Below, one piece after another: positions 60,548-64,000 of a DNA stretch of 64,000 nt. Position numbers and translations under genes: made by a program. This stretch comes from Candidatus Hydrogenedens sp. (GTDB lineage Bacteria > Hydrogenedentota > Hydrogenedentia > Hydrogenedentales > JAEUWI01): assembly GCA_016125095.1 (NCBI GenBank), contig WGMK01000019.1, positions 1 through 64,000 on the forward strand, given 5' to 3'. The notes below the pieces were generated by a model. That model ran no database searches and was not told the origin of the DNA. It saw only the letters and a list, made by a program, of their open reading frames with translations. Position 1 is the stretch's first letter, and each line of letters begins with the position of its first letter.

Positions 60548-61594
60548 TCAGTCCTCGCTGAGCGCATCAAAACGCCCGGCAAGCAGATCGGCGACGGGAC
60601 GCGTGAATTCGATGCGCTGGAGCACAATTTTTATGCACGCCGTAAGCGGAACGGCAAGAAACATGCCTGCGACGCCCCAAAGCACACCCCAGAAGATCAG
60701 GCTGAACAGCACCACGACGGGGTGCATATCGAGGGTATCGCCCATCAGCTTCGGTTCAATCAGGTTGCCGATGGTGAATTGCACCATGCCCGGCAGAGCG
60801 AACGCCAGAACCATCCCAATCGGCGTAAGTGTATCGCTGAAAAGGATTTCCGGCACTGGCAGGAATGTGGCGAGAATCGAACCCAGATTCGGAATGAAGT
60901 TCAGGAGAAAGGCGAAAGCCCCGAAGGTGATGGCAAAACGTACGTTGAGAATCTCGAGGATGGCGTAGACCAGAACGCCCGTGGTGGCCGAGACAAAAAA
61001 CTTTGTGGCGAGATACCGCTTCACGCCGCGCTCGATTTGCCCGGCAACGCCGCCGATGGTTTCGCGTCGCACCGGGCGCTTGAGAAGAATGAAAAAAACG
61101 AAGAGCGTAACCAGGATGCCGCTAGATACGAGCCCGGCTATGGTGCTGGCGAGGTTGTCGACGAGGTTCGCCACCAGGTTCTCGGGGATGAGCGAGGCGA
61201 TGTCGAAATGCTTGCCGCGGGTGGCGTCGGTGGCCTGCCACATTTCATAGGCCATGACCTTGTCGAGCAGGTCCTGCACGTGCGACTGGTATTTTTCGGC
61301 GTTGTTGGCAAACTGGGCCACGGATACCGAGACAACGCCGCCGACGCTGGCGAATATCAAGAAACCGGTGACCACGGTGACGATCACGGCGATGGTATGG
61401 GGAATACGCAGCCGAAGCACCATGAAGTCAATAACGCCGCCGCCGATCAGGCCGAGGAACAGCGCGATGACGAAGGGCACCATCACCGCTTTCAGCCACA
61501 ACAAGGCGAAGGCGATGGCCACGGCGGCCATGATGACCGAAGATGCCGTACGAACCTGACTTTCGCTGAGATGGGCGGGATGGGGCGGTGTCAT
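60548..61594 (-). CDS. AI-2E family transporter (second copy)
   Basis: The 348-residue protein has about eight membrane helices with the AI-2E layout (LLWLKAVMVPFVIALFLGLI, ITFGAFAFLLNFIPNLGSIL, EPKLMGDTLDMHPVVVLFSL). It lacks the long basic tail of the copy at 39694-40938 and is clearly diverged from it. The ATG was chosen over a TTG two codons earlier. The substrate is unknown. Confidence 0.9.
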   Translation of the reverse strand: MTPPHPAHLSESQVRTASSVIMAAVAIAFALLWLKAVMVPFVIALFLGLIGGGVIDFMVLRLRIPHTIAVIVTVVTGFLIFASVGGVVSVSVAQFANNAEKYQSHVQDLLDKVMAYEMWQATDATRGKHFDIASLIPENLVANLVDNLASTIAGLVSSGILVTLFVFFILLKRPVRRETIGGVAGQIERGVKRYLATKFFVSATTGVLVYAILEILNVRFAITFGAFAFLLNFIPNLGSILATFLPVPEILFSDTLTPIGMVLAFALPGMVQFTIGNLIEPKLMGDTLDMHPVVVLFSLIFWGVLWGVAGMFLAVPLTACIKIVLQRIEFTRPVADLLAGRFDALSED

Positions 61595-61660
61595 ATGCAA
61601 TCCGATGGGTTAACTTGACCGCGAGTATAACGCAAGGCGGACCGTCGATGTACGGCGGCG

Positions 61661-62632
61661 CTACAGGCAGGTGCCGTCTTCCCCCTCGCCGCAGAGCGCG
61701 TACGCGCCGAGAGAGTAAATCTGCAGCAAGCGGAGGAGTTCCGACAACTCAATCCGCCAGTCCTGCGGGGCATAGTCGCTCGAGTGCGGCTGGCACCCGC
61801 TGTCCTGATTGCCGCTGGCGTAGCCGTCCTCCGTATCCTCCGCGCACTGGATAACGTTCCCGTTATACAACTGGATGACCCGCAGCACCTCGCCAAGGTC
61901 AATGCTGCCGAAGTCCCCCGTGTCCGCCCGGTGGGTCTCGAAATCGGGCTGGGTATCGTCCGCCAGTGTAATCTTGAAGCGCACCGTGTTGTTCGTCTCA
62001 TCGGACTCGATGATGTAATCCCGCGGGTCCACGGTCAGTTCCAGCCAGTACTCGCCCTTCTTGAGGCCGGTGATATCCACCCATTGCGGCTCGAGAGACA
62101 TGGTGTAGATATCGGTCCACCCCACGCCGATGCCGTGGCGTCCGGTGGTATTGGCGAGAATGCGCGCGCCCTGCGTGTAGCCGGGATGCCCGCGCGAACT
62201 GGTGATACGGACGGAAGATTTCTGGCCGCTGCGGAGAATCTCCCCTACCCCGTCCCCCGGCAGGATTTCGCGCACCTTGTAGGCCACCCAGTCGTTGCAC
62301 TCCATGTGGAAGTTGGCCGGGTTGTACTCGAAGGCCCCCGCATCGCGCCGGGTGAGCGGACCGCCGCTGTCATCCTCAATCACCTGATCGACCAGTTCCC
62401 GGCCGTTGCCGGCAGGCTGGCGGTTGGTTTCGAGGATATACGGCCCGTCTCCGATATTCGGTATCGACGACTCGAAGCGCAGCAGCGTCCGGCCCGGTAT
62501 GAAGGTGCTATCGATGCTGTTGCGATCGATGCTCTCCTGTACCGACATGATCAGGTCGGGCAACAGGGGCTCGGCCGTTGCGCTCCCGGCAACTACCCAT
62601 GCAACGCATACGAATCCTATGCACTTGTTCAT
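61661..62632 (-). CDS. Lysyl-oxidase-like secreted protein with doubled dockerin-like tail
   Basis: The second of two close ATGs was chosen, because AAGGAG is then ten bases away and the signal peptide (MNKCIGFVCVAWVVAGSATA) stands at the N-terminus. Residues of about 24-240 resemble the lysyl oxidase domain: EPLLPDLIMSVQESI, TLLRFESSIPNIGDGPYILE, GWTDIYTMSLEPQWVDITGL and DYIIESDETNNTVRF. The copper-site His-x-His-x-His of active enzymes is replaced by FHMECNDWVAY, so activity is doubtful. The last 85 residues hold two related units, each with I-x-L-x-E-L/V-L-R-x-x-Q-x-Y-N/S (IDLGEVLRVIQLYN and IELSELLRLLQIYS), followed by Cys-rich acidic stretches. This resembles a dockerin-like calcium-binding repeat and may be a cell-surface sorting tag. 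Confidence 0.7.
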   Translation of the reverse strand: MNKCIGFVCVAWVVAGSATAEPLLPDLIMSVQESIDRNSIDSTFIPGRTLLRFESSIPNIGDGPYILETNRQPAGNGRELVDQVIEDDSGGPLTRRDAGAFEYNPANFHMECNDWVAYKVREILPGDGVGEILRSGQKSSVRITSSRGHPGYTQGARILANTTGRHGIGVGWTDIYTMSLEPQWVDITGLKKGEYWLELTVDPRDYIIESDETNNTVRFKITLADDTQPDFETHRADTGDFGSIDLGEVLRVIQLYNGNVIQCAEDTEDGYASGNQDSGCQPHSSDYAPQDWRIELSELLRLLQIYSLGAYALCGEGEDGTCL

Positions 62633-62687
62633 TGCGGCCATACTCCTTCGCCGACTCGAGACTCGATTCTAGCAGAGCCGCGGCGGG

Positions 62688-62729
62688 CAAAAAAGAAACG
62701 CGCCGCAGACCAGAAGGTGCTGCGGCGCG
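62688..62729 (-). terminator. Intrinsic terminator of the rpmG-rpsD transcript
   Basis: On the minus strand a perfect 10-bp stem (CGCGCCGCAG / CTGCGGCGCG) with an 11-base loop is followed by TTTCTTTTTTG. It lies 20 bases after the rpsD stop. Confidence 0.9.
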
Positions 62730-62749
62730 CGATGAACAATTTGGAAGGC

Positions 62750-63364
62750 TTAGCGCGAGTAGTACTCGATTACATACTGCACGTTCACCGGGATTTCCAG
62801 TTCGGTCTCGTAGGGAATCTTGGTGACCTTACCCTGGAAGTTGTCGGTGTCGAGCTCAAGCCACTCGGGGCGCTCAATGCTCTCCGCGCGCGACAGGTTG
62901 CCGAGGATAACCGGCGACTTGCGGCTCTTCTTGCGGATTTCGATGACGTCGCCTTCGTTCACGCGGATGGCCGGCTTGTTGACCTTGTCGCCATTCAGCG
63001 TGAAGTGGCAGTGCACCACCAGCTGGCGCGCCTGCAGGCGCGTGCGGGCGAGGCCCATGCGGAAGATGACGTTGTCGAGGCGGCGTTCCAGCAGCTGCAC
63101 AAGCACGAGGGCCGTGTTTCCGCCCAGACGCTTGGCGTCGGTCACGTAGCTGCGGAACTGGCGCTCGCGCAGGCCGCCGTACAGGTACTGCAGCTTCTGC
63201 TTTTCGCGCAGGTGCAGACCGTAATCCGACATCTTGCCGCCGCGGGCCGTCGGGCCGTGCTGCCCCGGAGGGAACTGGCGCCGTTCGAACGACTCTGCGC
63301 TGCCGCCAATGAACACGCCCAAGCGGCGGCTCACCTTCGTGCGGGGTTTCATGCTTCTACCCAT
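62750..63364 (-). CDS. rpsD: 30S ribosomal protein S4
   Basis: The 204-residue product has the S4 order: GGSAESFERRQFPPGQHGPT, REKQKLQYLYGGLRERQFRS, then the S4 RNA-binding domain LERRLDNVIFRMGLARTRLQ and ARQLVVHCHFTLNG, ending NVQYVIEYYSR. The N-terminal zinc-finger cysteines found in some S4 proteins are absent. It follows rpmG rather than sitting in the alpha operon, and is read with rpmG from a common promoter. Confidence 0.96.
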   Translation of the reverse strand: MGRSMKPRTKVSRRLGVFIGGSAESFERRQFPPGQHGPTARGGKMSDYGLHLREKQKLQYLYGGLRERQFRSYVTDAKRLGGNTALVLVQLLERRLDNVIFRMGLARTRLQARQLVVHCHFTLNGDKVNKPAIRVNEGDVIEIRKKSRKSPVILGNLSRAESIERPEWLELDTDNFQGKVTKIPYETELEIPVNVQYVIEYYSR

Positions 63365-63406
63365 AAAATCTCCGTGCTCCTCTGACGCGATGGTTCGGCG
63401 TCCGCG

Positions 63407-63574
63407 CTACTTCTTCTCGCGGTGCAGCGTGTGTTTGCGCAGCTTCTTGTTGTACTTCTTGAGCTCGATGCGGCCCGTGGTGTTGCGCACGTTCTTCTCG
63501 GTGAAGTAACGCGACGTACCCGGGGCTTCGGTGCATTCAAGAATCACCTGCTGCCGGTTTTCTTTTTTTGCCAT
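63407..63574 (-). CDS. rpmG: 50S ribosomal protein L33
   Basis: This 55-codon gene encodes MAKKENRQQVILECTEAP, then GTSRYFTEKNVRNTTGRIEL and KKYNKKLRKHTLHREKK, a complete L33. Of the cysteines in the zinc-binding form only one (in LECTEA) is present, so it is the zinc-independent kind. GGAGG precedes the ATG by seven bases. It is 42 bp upstream of rpsD. Confidence 0.95.
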   Translation of the reverse strand: MAKKENRQQVILECTEAPGTSRYFTEKNVRNTTGRIELKKYNKKLRKHTLHREKK

Positions 63575-63686
63575 GACTCAACCTCCTCAACGAAGGGGAT
63601 AGTTTCGATTCCGGATGGGCCCGACCGCACCGGAAACAAGCATCGGCTGTGCCGTTTTCACGGACGGCCGGACACGAAAGTACGGA

Positions 63687-63715
63687 AGTATACCATTTGC
63701 GAACGCCGATTTAAA
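63687..63715 (-). promoter_or_regulatory. Promoter for rpmG-rpsD
   Basis: On the minus strand TTTAAA, a 17-base spacer ending TGG, and TATACT form a promoter with an extended -10. It lies about 115 bp before the rpmG start, in AT-rich DNA. Confidence 0.5.
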
Positions 63716-63831
63716 GTAAAATCTTTCAGTCATTTGAGGCCGGCAAACGGGTGCCGGAATACCGGCGTTGTATCGCCTCCCCCGCGTATGAAATCATCGC
63801 GGCCTACCTTATCACGAGGAGGGATTCCGGA

Positions 63832-64000
63832 ATGCGATTCAACCGCTTCGCGCCGTGGGCGCTGACGATGGCGGCTTTGTACTGCACTGTGCCTGCGGCC
63901 TTCGGCCAGGGATTCGAACTCAAGGCCGGCGGCGGCAAGCAGTGGTTCAAGGGAAACACGCACACGCATACGCTGTGGAGCGATGGCGAGGCGGCGCCGG
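63832..64000 (+). CDS. PHP-domain protein, N-terminal part (cut by window edge)
   Basis: The ATG has GAGGAGGGA upstream. The 56 visible residues are a signal peptide (MRFNRFAPWALTMAALYCTV to AFGQG), then QWFKGNTHTHTLWSDGEAAP. The His-x-His-x-x-x-W-S-D-G phrase is the first metal motif of PHP-type phosphoesterases. It is exported, unlike PHP domains of DNA polymerase. The rest of the gene lies outside the window. Confidence 0.8.
   Translation, partial: MRFNRFAPWALTMAALYCTVPAAFGQGFELKAGGGKQWFKGNTHTHTLWSDGEAAP

Overview
The window looks like one contig from a high-GC, Gram-negative, probably flagellated bacterium of the Planctomycetota / Lentisphaerota / Hydrogenedentota neighbourhood. The best clues are a tandem pair of DUF1559-type pseudopilins, a secreted protein with a doubled dockerin-like C-terminal tail, PmoA/DUF6807 and Gfo/Idh/MocA genes of planctomycete type, an Asp-box sialidase-like protein, and a PHP protein opening at the right edge. 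My best guess is Candidatus Hydrogenedentes. That is an inference from protein style, not from a marker-gene search. Most of the window is ordinary chromosome; the accessory pieces are small repeat-rich gaps.

Left third (1-19.5 kb). The tail of an IS30-type transposase and several hairpin repeats are followed by two unrecognised secreted or membrane proteins and infA. Next come an OYE-family oxidoreductase with a MaoC-like protein, a flavodoxin-fold reductase with an FAD oxidoreductase, and tRNA-Val. A stranded Rhs-core fragment follows, framed by copies of an intergenic repeat. After it lie a GNAT acetyltransferase, an AlgI/AlgJ-type acyl-transfer pair, the minus-strand amino-acid genes trpG-trpE-hisI-hisF, an AmaP/Asp23-like pair and a large polytopic membrane protein.

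Middle (19.5-36.6 kb). tRNA-Leu with the unusual anticodon AAG precedes a cystathionine gamma-synthase-like enzyme. A tightly packed six-gene operon then runs fliW - csrA - unknown - (GT+GT+methyltransferase+TPR fusion) - (MAF-like+GT) - GT9. It couples the flagellin sensor FliW and the translational repressor CsrA to a set of predicted flagellin-glycosylation enzymes, and it is the most interesting locus here. Behind its own sigma70-like promoter follow a secretin, an Asp-box protein, an array of three 275-bp repeats, a DUF6807 protein and a Gfo/Idh/MocA oxidoreductase.

Right third (36.6-64 kb). An R2-like ligand-binding oxidase with all expected metal and cross-link residues is followed by a FadL-type porin, radC, an AI-2E-family protein, a DUF481 beta-barrel, a MauE/DoxX-like membrane protein and an ABC-2 exporter with a TPR partner. 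Then come a PLP-homeostasis protein and pheS, two pseudopilin-like genes that separate pheS from pheT, pheT itself, and two short coiled-coil genes that look like ZapB/ZapA. The rest is a glyoxalase-fold protein, rsgA, a two-domain alpha/beta hydrolase, deoC, a response regulator with a decayed GGDEF domain, a second AI-2E protein, a lysyl-oxidase-like secreted protein, rpsD, rpmG (55 codons) and the start of a PHP-domain protein.
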